From positions 1-64,000 of the forward strand of contig JBGVIT010000078.1 in the NCBI GenBank assembly GCA_045128915.1: a stretch of 64,000 nt of DNA, read 5' to 3'. Positions 34,831 through 42,368 of the stretch are shown one piece after another. A program made the position numbers and the translations under genes. The stretch is from RGIG9115 sp045128915 (GTDB lineage Bacteria; Bacillota; Clostridia; UBA1381). The notes under the pieces are model-generated. The model was not told the DNA's origin. It ran no database searches and saw nothing but the letters and a program-made list of their open reading frames with translations. Positions within the stretch are counted from its first letter, which is position 1. Each line of letters begins with the position of its first letter.

Positions 34831-34867
34831 ATTTGAGAAAATCCGCCCTTAGCGGATTTTTTTCAAA
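34831..34867 (+). terminator. Terminator or attenuator between khpA and rimM
   Basis: ATTTGAGAAAATCCGC, short loop, GCGGATTTTTTTCAAAT. It should end much of the upstream transcript, leaving rimM-trmD to read-through or another promoter. Confidence 0.85.
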
Positions 34868-34901
34868 TATGCCATACCAAACGAAATGGAGAATATTTGC
34901 T

Positions 34902-35399
34902 ATGGATAATATGCTCGAAGTAGGTAAAATAATAAATACTCACGGCTTAAGAGGCGAGGTTAAGGTTGTATCATGGACCGATGTGCCGGAGGATTTTGAA
35001 TATATAAAAAAGGTTTTTACAAAGGACGTTTCTCTTACTGTAACTTCGGTTAAGTACCAGAAAAACAATCTTATTGTAAAGTTTAAGGAAATAACGTCAA
35101 TAGAAGAAGCCGAGCAGTATAAAAACTGTATTCTGTCAGCTGCAAAGGAAGACCTTCCACCGCTGCCTGAGGGAGTGTATTACGTAGCGGACCTTATAGG
35201 CTGCCGCGTTTTTGATACGAGTAATAATGAGCTCGGTAAGGTGATTGATGTGTTTGTGGCAGGTGCCGGAAATGTTTATGAGGTTCAGCCAGAAAAGGGT
35301 AAGCGTATATATCTTCCCGCAAATGATACAACAGTTGTAAGTACAGATATTAAAGAGGGAAAGATAGTAATGGACGTGCCTGAGGGATTGGAGGACTAA
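34902..35399 (+). CDS. rimM: Ribosome maturation factor RimM
   Basis: A 165-residue protein with the N-terminal RimM domain (LEVGKIINTHGLRGEVKVVS, EAEQYKNCIL) and the C-terminal PRC-barrel domain (GVYYVADLIGCRVFDTSNNE, YLPANDTTVVSTDIKEGKIV). It binds S19 and the 30S head during late assembly. The start at 34902 fits both the ATGGAGAA site and the family N-terminus; the upstream frame runs through the terminator. Its stop abuts the trmD start. Confidence 0.95.
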   Translation: MDNMLEVGKIINTHGLRGEVKVVSWTDVPEDFEYIKKVFTKDVSLTVTSVKYQKNNLIVKFKEITSIEEAEQYKNCILSAAKEDLPPLPEGVYYVADLIGCRVFDTSNNELGKVIDVFVAGAGNVYEVQPEKGKRIYLPANDTTVVSTDIKEGKIVMDVPEGLED

Positions 35400-36125
35400 A
35401 TGAAAACTTTCCATGTTCTTACGCTGTTTCCTGAGATGCTTGAAGCGGTGCTGGGCAACAGTATAATCGGCAGAGCCGAAAAGGCAGGTCTTATTGGTCT
35501 TGAATTTATAAACATACGTGACTTTGCTTTCAATAAGCATAAAAAAACAGACCTTTATCCATACGGTGGCGGCGGCGGAATGATAATGACTCCTGAGCCT
35601 ATATATAACGCTTGGAAAAGCGTGTGCGACAAAATTGGCGAGCGACCAATAACTGTGTATATGTCGCCTCAGGGCAGGGTGTTTAATCAAGGAGTTGCGA
35701 AGGAGCTTTTAAACTATGAGCATTTAGTAATTCTTTGTGGTCATTATGAGGGCGTTGACCAGAGAATTATTGATGAGATAGTGGATATGGAGATTTCCAT
35801 AGGTGATTTTGTTCTCACCGGCGGCGAGATTCCTGCAATGGCTGTAATTGATGCGGTAGCACGAATGGTTCCGGGAGTGCTCAGTGACGAAAGCTCATAT
35901 TCCGATGAATCCCATTTTTCAGGTCTGCTTGAATATCCTCAATATACAAGACCGGAAGAGTTTATGGGCAGACGTGTGCCGGAGGTGCTTTTATCAGGTC
36001 ACCATAAAAATATAGAAAAGTGGAAAAGGGAGCAGTCACTCCTGAACACAAAAAGAAAACGCCCCGATATGCTCAAAACAGCAGAGCTTACCCTGGCGGA
36101 TATAAAATTTCTGGAAGAGAATTAA
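35400..36125 (+). CDS. trmD: tRNA (guanine-N1)-methyltransferase TrmD
   Basis: A 241-residue SPOUT enzyme that methylates G37 of tRNAs with SAM. Seen: FHVLTLFPEMLEAVLGNSII, the DLYPYGGGGGMIM loop, the trefoil-knot SAM pocket (ILCGHYEGVDQRIIDEIVD and EISIGDFVLTGGEIPAMAV) and the C-terminal SLLNTKRKRPDM. GGAGG precedes it inside the rimM end. Confidence 0.97.
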   Translation: MKTFHVLTLFPEMLEAVLGNSIIGRAEKAGLIGLEFINIRDFAFNKHKKTDLYPYGGGGGMIMTPEPIYNAWKSVCDKIGERPITVYMSPQGRVFNQGVAKELLNYEHLVILCGHYEGVDQRIIDEIVDMEISIGDFVLTGGEIPAMAVIDAVARMVPGVLSDESSYSDESHFSGLLEYPQYTRPEEFMGRRVPEVLLSGHHKNIEKWKREQSLLNTKRKRPDMLKTAELTLADIKFLEEN

Positions 36126-36127
36126 AT

Positions 36128-36172
36128 AAAACCTCTCATGGTGCATTATTATGCACCATGAGAGGTTTTTTT
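36128..36172. terminator. Bidirectional terminator after trmD
   Basis: A 19-bp stem, AAAACCTCTCATGGTGCAT and its complement, with a TATT loop and T run; shared by trmD (plus) and the ACT protein (minus). Confidence 0.92.
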
Positions 36173-36178
36173 AAAAGA

Positions 36179-36616
36179 TTATATTGTAGCATACGCTTCT
36201 TCTTCGCTTAAGAGTGTAAGTCCTTTCTCTTTTGCAACCTCAAGCATTTTCTCGTTGTCATTGACTCTGAGAATTACAACTGAGCCGTTGTGGAATTTAC
36301 CGTTGAATGCATACATGTATTCAATATCAATTCCCGTATCCTTAAGTGGTGCAATAACCTTTGCAAGACCGCCTACTCCTGAATCAATAGCAACAGCTGC
36401 AACGTCTGTCAGCTTAACTGCCATACCAAGCTCTTTTATGGCTTCGTATGCTTTATCAGGCTCGTTTACTATAAGTCTTAATATACCAAAATCAGCAGTA
36501 TCTGCGATTGATAAAGCATTAATATTGATACCCTTATCAGCAATGGCGGTAAGTGCATCGGCCATTTTACCGGATTTGTTTTCAATAAATATAGAGATTT
36601 GTTTTACAAGCTTCAT
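36179..36616 (-). CDS. Tandem ACT-domain protein
   Basis: A 145-residue protein of two ACT domains: residues 3-70 (QISIFIENKSGKMADALTAI, GININALSIADTADFG) and 72-142 (AVAIDSGVGGLAKVIAPLKD, DIEYMYAFNGKFHNGSVVIL). Stand-alone ACT pairs bind amino acids and act as small regulatory sensors; the ligand is not visible. The start follows AAAGGAG. No neighbouring amino-acid biosynthesis gene explains it. Confidence 0.9.
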   Translation of the reverse strand: MKLVKQISIFIENKSGKMADALTAIADKGININALSIADTADFGILRLIVNEPDKAYEAIKELGMAVKLTDVAAVAIDSGVGGLAKVIAPLKDTGIDIEYMYAFNGKFHNGSVVILRVNDNEKMLEVAKEKGLTLLSEEEAYATI

Positions 36617-36676
36617 AAAGCCACGCTCCTTTTAAGGTATTTATTACACGGTATAAAAACCGTACAAAACGAAAAA

Positions 36677-37582
36677 TTAATATGTGATTGTTATAGTTCT
36701 TGTCTCGCCGTTCCATTCAACGTTCATTCCCAAATGTTCAACTGCCCGTATATGTACCATTGTGTTATCACAAAGCAAGGTAGTGGGTGTAGCAAGGTTT
36801 CGTGCCAAACCGTTAACAGTTATTACGTTTGATTCCGTCTTAAGACCAAGCGTTATTCCGCCTTTTGATGCGTATGCAGTTTTTGTGCTGTCATCCCAGC
36901 CAACGCTGCAGCCGGTAGCTTCAAAAATGCTTCTCAAAGGAATAAGTGTATTGCTGTTTTTCATAACCACCGGATATCTGTAAGATAATTCGTTTCCATT
37001 AATTATTATTTTAACATCCTGAAGAACATCCATTATAACATTATGTCCTGAATCTACTGTTCGGATATTAATATTATCAGCTGCGCAATAATTTTGCATA
37101 CATGAGTCTTTGCCTGCATAAACAGTCAGATTATCACATCCGTAAAAAGCGCTTTCGCCAACCATTACAACTGTGTCGGGTATATAAATCTCACGGAGAT
37201 TTTTGCAGTTTATAAATGCGTAGTTAAGAATGTTGGTTACTCCGTAGGGAATGATAATTTTTGTAAGACTTTCACAGTCTGCAAAAGCCTGACTTCCGAT
37301 AGTATGTACTGTTGACGGAAGTATTATATCCCTTAATACACTGCAGTCTTTGAAGGTATTGTTTCCTATATAAGACACTCCTGACATAACAGCCAGATAG
37401 CTTATATTCTGAAAATCCTCAGTAAAAGGTGACTTGGTTTTGTTTGAAAAATCTTTAATTTTTCCATCACCTGAAATAATTGTATATCCATCAATATTTG
37501 ACGCTTCAGTAGCAGCGCCGGCAGTAAGCTGTGAGCCAAAAGCCGCAACACAAAGCGCCAGACAAATTATTTTTTTTATCAT
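36677..37582 (-). CDS. Secreted leucine-rich-repeat protein with stalk (copper-amine-oxidase N-like) domain
   Basis: A 301-residue exported protein. A signal peptide (about residues 1-24, KKIICLALCVAAFGSQLTAG) leads to BspA-type LRR_5 repeats (SYIGNNTFKDCSVLRDIILP, TIGSQAFADCESLTKIIIPY, NYAFINCKNLREIYIPD), then a C-terminal stalk domain (IIINGNELSYRYPVVMKNSN, TLIPLRSIFEATGCSVGWDD). Such stalk domains are very common in clostridial surface proteins. It likely mediates binding; no enzyme domain is present. It is divergent from the SLH protein gene, so the two surface proteins share a regulatory region. Confidence 0.88.
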   Translation of the reverse strand: MIKKIICLALCVAAFGSQLTAGAATEASNIDGYTIISGDGKIKDFSNKTKSPFTEDFQNISYLAVMSGVSYIGNNTFKDCSVLRDIILPSTVHTIGSQAFADCESLTKIIIPYGVTNILNYAFINCKNLREIYIPDTVVMVGESAFYGCDNLTVYAGKDSCMQNYCAADNINIRTVDSGHNVIMDVLQDVKIIINGNELSYRYPVVMKNSNTLIPLRSIFEATGCSVGWDDSTKTAYASKGGITLGLKTESNVITVNGLARNLATPTTLLCDNTMVHIRAVEHLGMNVEWNGETRTITITY

Positions 37583-37629
37583 GCTGAAATCCTTTTCCTG
37601 ATCTTGAGTTAAACTTACTTAATGAATTC

Positions 37630-37658
37630 ATTATACCACCTCCAAACACCAAAGTCAA
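37630..37658 (-). promoter_or_regulatory. Promoter of the LRR/stalk gene
   Basis: Minus strand: TTGACT, 17-bp spacer, TATAAT. Confidence 0.72.
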
Positions 37659-37704
37659 TAGGTGAGGTAATTATTAACTTTTGTGTGAATTTATTTTTGG
37701 GCTA

Positions 37705-37733
37705 TTTACATACAGCGGTGTATATGATAAAAT
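37705..37733 (+). promoter_or_regulatory. Promoter of the NAGPA-SLH gene
   Basis: TTTACA, 17-bp spacer, TAAAAT. Confidence 0.6.
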
Positions 37734-37765
37734 AGAGAGGTAAAATATCTGAAAGGAGAAAGCAT

Positions 37766-40069
37766 GTGAAGCATAAAAGAAAAACAGCAATACTAACAGC
37801 ATCACTTTTAGTTTTTACTATGCAGGTAAACGCTTTTGCATCGGTACTCGGCGAATTGACAGGCGGATATAAGGTCACAATGAACGGTAAAACAGAGTTT
37901 CATCATTACTCGTATCAGACCGCATCCCAAAAACAACGTGAGTATTATGTGGAATACAAGCCTGAAAGCGAAGTAGTACCCGTAGTGGTTAACGGCGACA
38001 GTATATACGGAAAGCGTACTATAACTCAGGCAGCAGCATATATGAAAAAAAATGGCATGAAGCCAATGATAGGTATAAATGCCGATTATTTTTCTTTACA
38101 AACCGGTGTCCCCATGGGGCACACAATAATAAATGGAGAAATACTTTCTTCCGATACTACGGGGCAGAACGCCGTAGGCTTTAATCAGGACGGAACGGCA
38201 TTTATTTCGTGGCTTGAAATCCAGAGCAAATTTATAAAATCTGACGGCAGAGAAATGATGCTTGACTGTATAAATAAATGGTGTCAGCCTACAATAAGTG
38301 CAAGCTATCTTCTAAACGACAGTTTTGCCGCATCCACAAAAACGTCAGGAAATTGCAAGTTTGTCATATTCTCAAAAGAAAGCGGCAATCTTGCCATTGG
38401 TGACAGTATAAAGCTTCGTGTTGATGAGATATTTGATTATGACGGAGATATTCTTATTCCTGAGGATAAATTTGTTCTTGTTATGACTAACACCTACGGC
38501 GAGCCGTCAAAGCTCCAATTTATGTCGGAGCTTCAGGTAGGCGAGGTCATAGAGCTTAAAAGCGAATCGGTTTATGATAAGGACAAATGGTCATCTGTTC
38601 ACAGCGCCATAGGCTCTGTGGGCGGCAGACTTATAGAAAACGGAAAGGTTAACTCGAAGTTTGAAGCAGGAACAGCGCCCAGAACAGCTGTGGGTATAAA
38701 AAATGACGGAAGCATCGTTTTTTATGTAATAGACGGAAGACAGCCGGCTCACAGTACGGGAGTGCAGATTAAAACCTTAGCAAAGCGAATGGCGGAGCTT
38801 GGCTGCGTAGAAGCCATCAATCTCGATGGCGGAGGCTCAACAGCTATTGCAGGAGTTTTTCCGGGAAGTGATGAAATGTCTGTGCTGAACAGCCCGTCGG
38901 ACGGAACGCTGCGAAGCTGTGCAAACTTCATCTTTCTGCAGGATAAAAGGCCGTCAGCAACACTCGATTATAATATAAACCTGAACCTGCCGGAAAACAG
39001 ACAATATCTGTCAGGATACAGAGAAAAACTCAATCCATACGTTACGGATTGGTCGGGAAGAGCAGTGGATTCATCGGTGCTTACCTATTCTCTTGAACAG
39101 TCTGACGGAAATATTATCAGTATCAATGATGACCATGTAGTTTTGAGAGGCTCAGGCGCAGGATTTCTTACTGCATCAGCAGGAAACAGCAAAGCTCATG
39201 GTTTGTACCGAGTCTATACAACACCTCATAAAATCACAGCATCTGTTAACGGAAAAACCATATCACAGCTCCGATTTATAAAAGATGCTGATGAAATGGT
39301 AGATATTGATGCAGGTGCTATTGTATATGATTCTGTAATTCATTCCGATGACAGCTGTTATGTATTCAGCTGCGATGACGAAATAGGATATATAGATGAT
39401 AACGGAGTTTTTGTCCCTGATACCAAATCAGTAAAAACCGGTTCTGTTTATATAAGAGCAGGCGATGCAACGGTTGAAATCCCTGTAAGCATAGAGGTTG
39501 AATCAGCGTTTGCTGATATGAGCTTTCATTGGGCGAGAGAATATGCGAACGAGTTGTATCATAAGGGAATAATTACAGGCGAGTTGCAGGATGAAAAGCT
39601 TGTTTTCAGACCTGAAAGCAATATAACAAGAGGCGAATTTGCTGTTATGACTGTAAGGTATATGGGACTTGATGTAAGCAAGTATCCTGAATATAATTTT
39701 GCCGATTCTCATTCAATCCCTGATTGGCAGAAGCCGTATGCAAATGCAGCAGCGGCAGAGGGAATTATCAGCGGAAAGAAGACAGATGACGGACTCATTT
39801 TTGCAGGCGGCGACAGCATAACGAGAGCAGAGGCAATGACTGTTTTATATCGCACAAATCAGGGTGATTTGAGCTATCCAAAAGCAGACTTCAAAGACAG
39901 TAATAAAATTCCTGACTATGCAAAAAAGCCAATAAATGCATTGGTAAGCATGGGCATAGTAGGCGGCTATGAGGACGGAACTGTGCGCCCTGACGGAAAT
40001 GTAACACGTGCAGAAAGTGTGAAGATGATATTTAAATGTATGGAGTTGTTCGTTAAAACAAAGAGATGA
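37766..40069 (+). CDS. Surface phosphodiester glycosidase (NAGPA domain) with three SLH domains
   Basis: A 767-residue exported protein. A signal peptide (residues 1-25) is followed by an N-terminal region, a phosphodiester glycosidase (NAGPA) domain (about 80-390: GINADYFSLQTGVPMGHTII, APRTAVGIKNDGSIVFYVID, EAINLDGGGSTAIA), an Ig-like middle part, and three S-layer homology domains (about 590-767: FADMSFHWAREYANELYHKG, FRPESNITRGEFAVM, FKDSNKIPDYAKKP). NAGPA enzymes remove sugars linked through phosphodiesters, as in wall teichoic or lipid-linked glycans; SLH domains hold it to the cell wall. The start codon is GTG after AAAGGAG; the ATG one base earlier reads ATG-TGA. Confidence 0.9.
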   Translation: MKHKRKTAILTASLLVFTMQVNAFASVLGELTGGYKVTMNGKTEFHHYSYQTASQKQREYYVEYKPESEVVPVVVNGDSIYGKRTITQAAAYMKKNGMKPMIGINADYFSLQTGVPMGHTIINGEILSSDTTGQNAVGFNQDGTAFISWLEIQSKFIKSDGREMMLDCINKWCQPTISASYLLNDSFAASTKTSGNCKFVIFSKESGNLAIGDSIKLRVDEIFDYDGDILIPEDKFVLVMTNTYGEPSKLQFMSELQVGEVIELKSESVYDKDKWSSVHSAIGSVGGRLIENGKVNSKFEAGTAPRTAVGIKNDGSIVFYVIDGRQPAHSTGVQIKTLAKRMAELGCVEAINLDGGGSTAIAGVFPGSDEMSVLNSPSDGTLRSCANFIFLQDKRPSATLDYNINLNLPENRQYLSGYREKLNPYVTDWSGRAVDSSVLTYSLEQSDGNIISINDDHVVLRGSGAGFLTASAGNSKAHGLYRVYTTPHKITASVNGKTISQLRFIKDADEMVDIDAGAIVYDSVIHSDDSCYVFSCDDEIGYIDDNGVFVPDTKSVKTGSVYIRAGDATVEIPVSIEVESAFADMSFHWAREYANELYHKGIITGELQDEKLVFRPESNITRGEFAVMTVRYMGLDVSKYPEYNFADSHSIPDWQKPYANAAAAEGIISGKKTDDGLIFAGGDSITRAEAMTVLYRTNQGDLSYPKADFKDSNKIPDYAKKPINALVSMGIVGGYEDGTVRPDGNVTRAESVKMIFKCMELFVKTKR

Positions 40070-40095
40070 TGCTCTTAAGCATCATCTCTTTGTTT
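40058..40095. terminator. Bidirectional terminator
   Basis: ACAAAGAGATGATGCT, CTTA loop, AGCATCATCTCTTTGT, then TTT. It overlaps the stop codons of both convergent genes. Confidence 0.9.
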
Positions 40096-41141
40096 TACAG
40101 TATCGTTAAGTGTTTATCCGATTTAGTAAGATTTTCATAGCCTGAGTCTGTTATAACTATCAGGTCCTCAATTCTTACACCGCCAAAGTTTTCAATATAA
40201 ATTCCCGGCTCGACAGTTACCACATTTCCCGGAGTCAGAATATCCTGAGATTTAGGGGATAAATTGGGATTTTCGTGTATTTCGATACCTACGCTGTGTC
40301 CCAGACTGTGACCAAAGCATTTTCCGTAGCCGCCTTGTTCAATAACATCTCTTGCGGCTTTGTCAGCATCAGCACATTTAATATTCGGGCAAATCATTTC
40401 AAGCGCCGTTTCCTGAGCCTTCAGCACCAGGTTGTAAATTTCCGTTTGTCTTGAATCTGTGGGACTTCCCACAATAACCGTTCTCGTCATATCGGAGCAG
40501 TAGCCGTCAAGTATGCAACCGAAATCCAACGTCAGCAAATCGCCCTTATTGATGATTTTATCAGAAGCAATTCCATGCGGCATAGAAGAGCGTATTCCAG
40601 AAGCACAAACAGTTTCAAAAGATAAATCCGAAGCTCCGTTTTTCTTCATAAACATTTCAAGCTCAAAAGCAAGAGTCTTTTCGCTTATGCCCGGTTTTAT
40701 AAATTGCAGAATATGAGAAAATGCCGCATCGCCCAAAGCTTCTGCAGCCTTGATTTTTGCAATTTCGGTGAAATCTTTTATATAGCGTGGGGAGGAAATC
40801 ATTTTCTGACCTGAAATAAACGACTTGGCGGGCATATTTTCTTCAAAGCGGTTTTTTTCTGCAACAGTAAGATAGTTTTCTTCAATATAGATATCTGTTT
40901 CAGGAACCTTTTTAAGATATTCCATTATAGCGGAATCAACTATTTCAAAATCAGGAGCCTGCTCCTTTGCCTGAACTGTATAACGTGAGTCAGTAAGCAA
41001 TGCAAGACATGTATGGGATATGTAAAGGAGTGCATCCTCCGAGGTAAAGCCGCTGTAATAGAAAATATTTGCTTTAGAGCTTATAATTGCGCCTTCGTGT
41101 GACTCAAGGCTTTTTAAAAGCTTTTCAATACGGTTTTTCAT
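40095..41141 (-). CDS. M24 family aminopeptidase (Xaa-Pro type)
   Basis: A 348-residue creatinase/prolidase-like protein. The N-terminal half (residues 1-120, SKANIFYYSGFTSEDALLYI) is the creatinase-N domain. The C-terminal pita-bread domain carries the dinuclear metal site: LTLDFGCILDGYCSDMTRTV (two Asp), GHSLGHSVGIEIHENP (His), TVEPGIYIENFGGVRIEDL (two Glu). It should cleave X-Pro peptides in the cytoplasm. The start at 41141 follows AAAGGTG. It has its own promoter. Confidence 0.93.
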   Translation of the reverse strand: MKNRIEKLLKSLESHEGAIISSKANIFYYSGFTSEDALLYISHTCLALLTDSRYTVQAKEQAPDFEIVDSAIMEYLKKVPETDIYIEENYLTVAEKNRFEENMPAKSFISGQKMISSPRYIKDFTEIAKIKAAEALGDAAFSHILQFIKPGISEKTLAFELEMFMKKNGASDLSFETVCASGIRSSMPHGIASDKIINKGDLLTLDFGCILDGYCSDMTRTVIVGSPTDSRQTEIYNLVLKAQETALEMICPNIKCADADKAARDVIEQGGYGKCFGHSLGHSVGIEIHENPNLSPKSQDILTPGNVVTVEPGIYIENFGGVRIEDLIVITDSGYENLTKSDKHLTIL

Positions 41142-41173
41142 GAAAATCACCTTTCAATAAATCATATGTATAA

Positions 41174-41202
41174 ATTTTAGCACATTAGAGTCTTTAAGTC
41201 AA
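41174..41202 (-). promoter_or_regulatory. Promoter of the M24 peptidase gene
   Basis: Minus strand: TTGACT, 17-bp spacer, TAAAAT. Confidence 0.68.
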
Positions 41203-41223
41203 TAGCCACTAAATGCATAAAAG

Positions 41224-41252
41224 TTGACATAAACGGTATTTTGTGGTATAAT
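41224..41252 (+). promoter_or_regulatory. Consensus promoter directly before repeat array A
   Basis: Perfect TTGACA, 17-bp spacer, TATAAT; the first array hairpin starts at the next base, so transcription would begin about 7 nt inside the array. Confidence 0.85.
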
Positions 41253-41456
41253 GATTTCAAGCAAGGCTTGAAATCAGCGATATAAATTCCTGACGGAATT
41301 TGCGATATGTACTATGTACGCGATATATCTTCGATGCGATATGTGCCTGCGGCACGAGAAAAGGAATTTATATCATATCGCAACCGAATAAAATGAGGTT
41401 ATATCGCATTTGAGAGAAACGAAAATATATCGCACGAGCGTGAGCGAGTATATCGC
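41253..41456. repeat. Word-and-hairpin array A (4 x GCGATAT, 4 x ATATCGC)
   Basis: Forward word GCGATAT at 41277, 41302, 41320 and 41336; inverted word ATATCGC at 41375, 41401, 41427 and 41450. Between words sit small hairpins: GATTTCAAGC/GCTTGAAATC (41253-41275), AAATTCC-TGAC-GGAATTT (41284-41301), GTAC-TAT-GTAC (41309-41319), ATC-TTC-GAT (41327-41335), GTGCC-TGC-GGCAC (41343-41355) and CAC-GAGC-GTG (41433-41442). GGAATTTATAT near 41363 can also pair back to ATATAAATTCC near 41280. As RNA it could fold into a branched structure held by word pairing. It fills the region between a promoter and the four-helix-bundle gene. Confidence 0.85.
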
Positions 41457-41473
41457 AGAAAGAAGAATAAATT

Positions 41474-41830
41474 ATGAATGATAAAACAATAAAAGAATTA
41501 GCAGTAGAACTAACTGTTGAGATAACTGCGATATGTGATAATATAAAAGGGCGAGCAGTATTTGTTAATCAGTTATTGCGTTCATGTTCTTCAATAGGTG
41601 CAAATTCGCACGAGGCAAAATATGCACAAAGCAGAGCAGACTTTATTCACAAATTAGAAATAGCATTGAAAGAATGTTACGAAACTGAATATTGGTTGGA
41701 AATTTTATATAAAGTTAATGCTTTGCAAGAAAATGTATACAGTGAATTAAATAATAAAAGCGGCACATTAAGAAGAAAACTTATTGCATCAATTACGACT
41801 GCTAAGAAAAATCAAAGCAAAGGTGATTAA
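41474..41830 (+). CDS. Four-helix-bundle protein (23S rRNA-IVS / Avd-like family)
   Basis: A 118-residue all-helical protein. KELAVELTVEITAICDNIKG, LLRSCSSIGANSHEAKYAQS and FIHKLEIALKECYETEYWLE are hallmarks of the family found in intervening sequences of 23S rRNA genes and, more distantly, in the Avd accessory proteins of diversity-generating retroelements. These proteins form pentameric, positively charged barrels that bind nucleic acid. Here there is no rRNA gene and no reverse transcriptase, so it is a free-standing copy of unknown role. It is preceded by array A in its probable 5' leader and lacks a strong ribosome site (only GAAAGAAGAA). The stop abuts the next start codon. Confidence 0.85.
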   Translation: MNDKTIKELAVELTVEITAICDNIKGRAVFVNQLLRSCSSIGANSHEAKYAQSRADFIHKLEIALKECYETEYWLEILYKVNALQENVYSELNNKSGTLRRKLIASITTAKKNQSKGD

Positions 41831-42112
41831 ATGAAAAAGAAACTTTTAAATGCTATTCCATACATACTCGGTTTGTTATATTTATTATGTTGTTTGTTTA
41901 ATGTTGAAGCATGGGTAAAAAGCCATACAGAAGAATATTTGTTTTTTGTTGCTTTAGCATGGTTTGCTTCTGTAATTTTGGCAGTGATTTTTATTGTGTT
42001 AAAACTAATTCGAAAACGAGAGTTGAACATGTATTTGCCAATTTTCTTTTTCCTGATAGGCTTGACAATTTATATTGTTGCAAGAAGTATACCTTGTTGT
42101 ACTGGTAGTTAA
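41831..42112 (+). CDS. Small membrane protein of unknown function
   Basis: A 93-residue protein with three hydrophobic segments (about 8-27, 37-58, 67-87), short basic loops (KLIRKREL) and a C-terminal CCTGS end with two adjacent cysteines. I do not recognise a family. It starts at the base after the four-helix-bundle stop codon, with an AAAGGTG site inside that gene, so the two are coupled. It could belong functionally to the four-helix-bundle protein; nothing else supports a role. Confidence 0.7.
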   Translation: MKKKLLNAIPYILGLLYLLCCLFNVEAWVKSHTEEYLFFVALAWFASVILAVIFIVLKLIRKRELNMYLPIFFFLIGLTIYIVARSIPCCTGS

Positions 42113-42180
42113 TAGATTTAATACAACGCAGAGAGATTGCATATCGACAAACAAGGCGCATCTTTCCTGTAACCTAATTA

Positions 42181-42315
42181 TATAATGACTTCATTAAAAA
42201 TGAAATCATTAACTAAGTTTGCCTGCGGCAAGTGAAGTTTACTTCGTAAGTGAAGTTTCGCCTGACGGCGAAGCGGCAAACCTAACTTCACTTTTGCGAA
42301 AGCAAAAACTTCACT
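42181..42315. repeat. Word-and-hairpin array B (2 x AGTGAAGTTT, 2 x AACTTCACT)
   Basis: Forward word AGTGAAGTTT at 42231 and 42249; inverted AACTTCACT at 42284 and 42307. Hairpins: AATGA-TTCATT/AATGAA-TCATT with one mismatch (42184-42210), TTGCC-TGC-GGCAA (42219-42231), TTAC-TTC-GTAA (42239-42249), TTCGCC-TGAC-GGCGAA (42257-42272), TTTTGC-GAAA-GCAAAA (42292-42307). The left edge TATAATGACTTCA matches the left edge of array A (TATAATGATTTCA). It fills most of the gap between the small membrane protein and the KilA-N gene; the rest (42113-42180 and 42316-42368) shows no gene. Confidence 0.85.
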
Positions 42316-42368
42316 GATTCTAAAGGAAATAATGTCGTATTTTGTAGAGTTATGAGAGGGAAATAAAT

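Noticed and set aside
41253..41456. CRISPR array
   Set aside because: The repeated unit is only 7 bp, spacers are of unequal length and self-complementary, the second half is inverted, and no cas gene is present.
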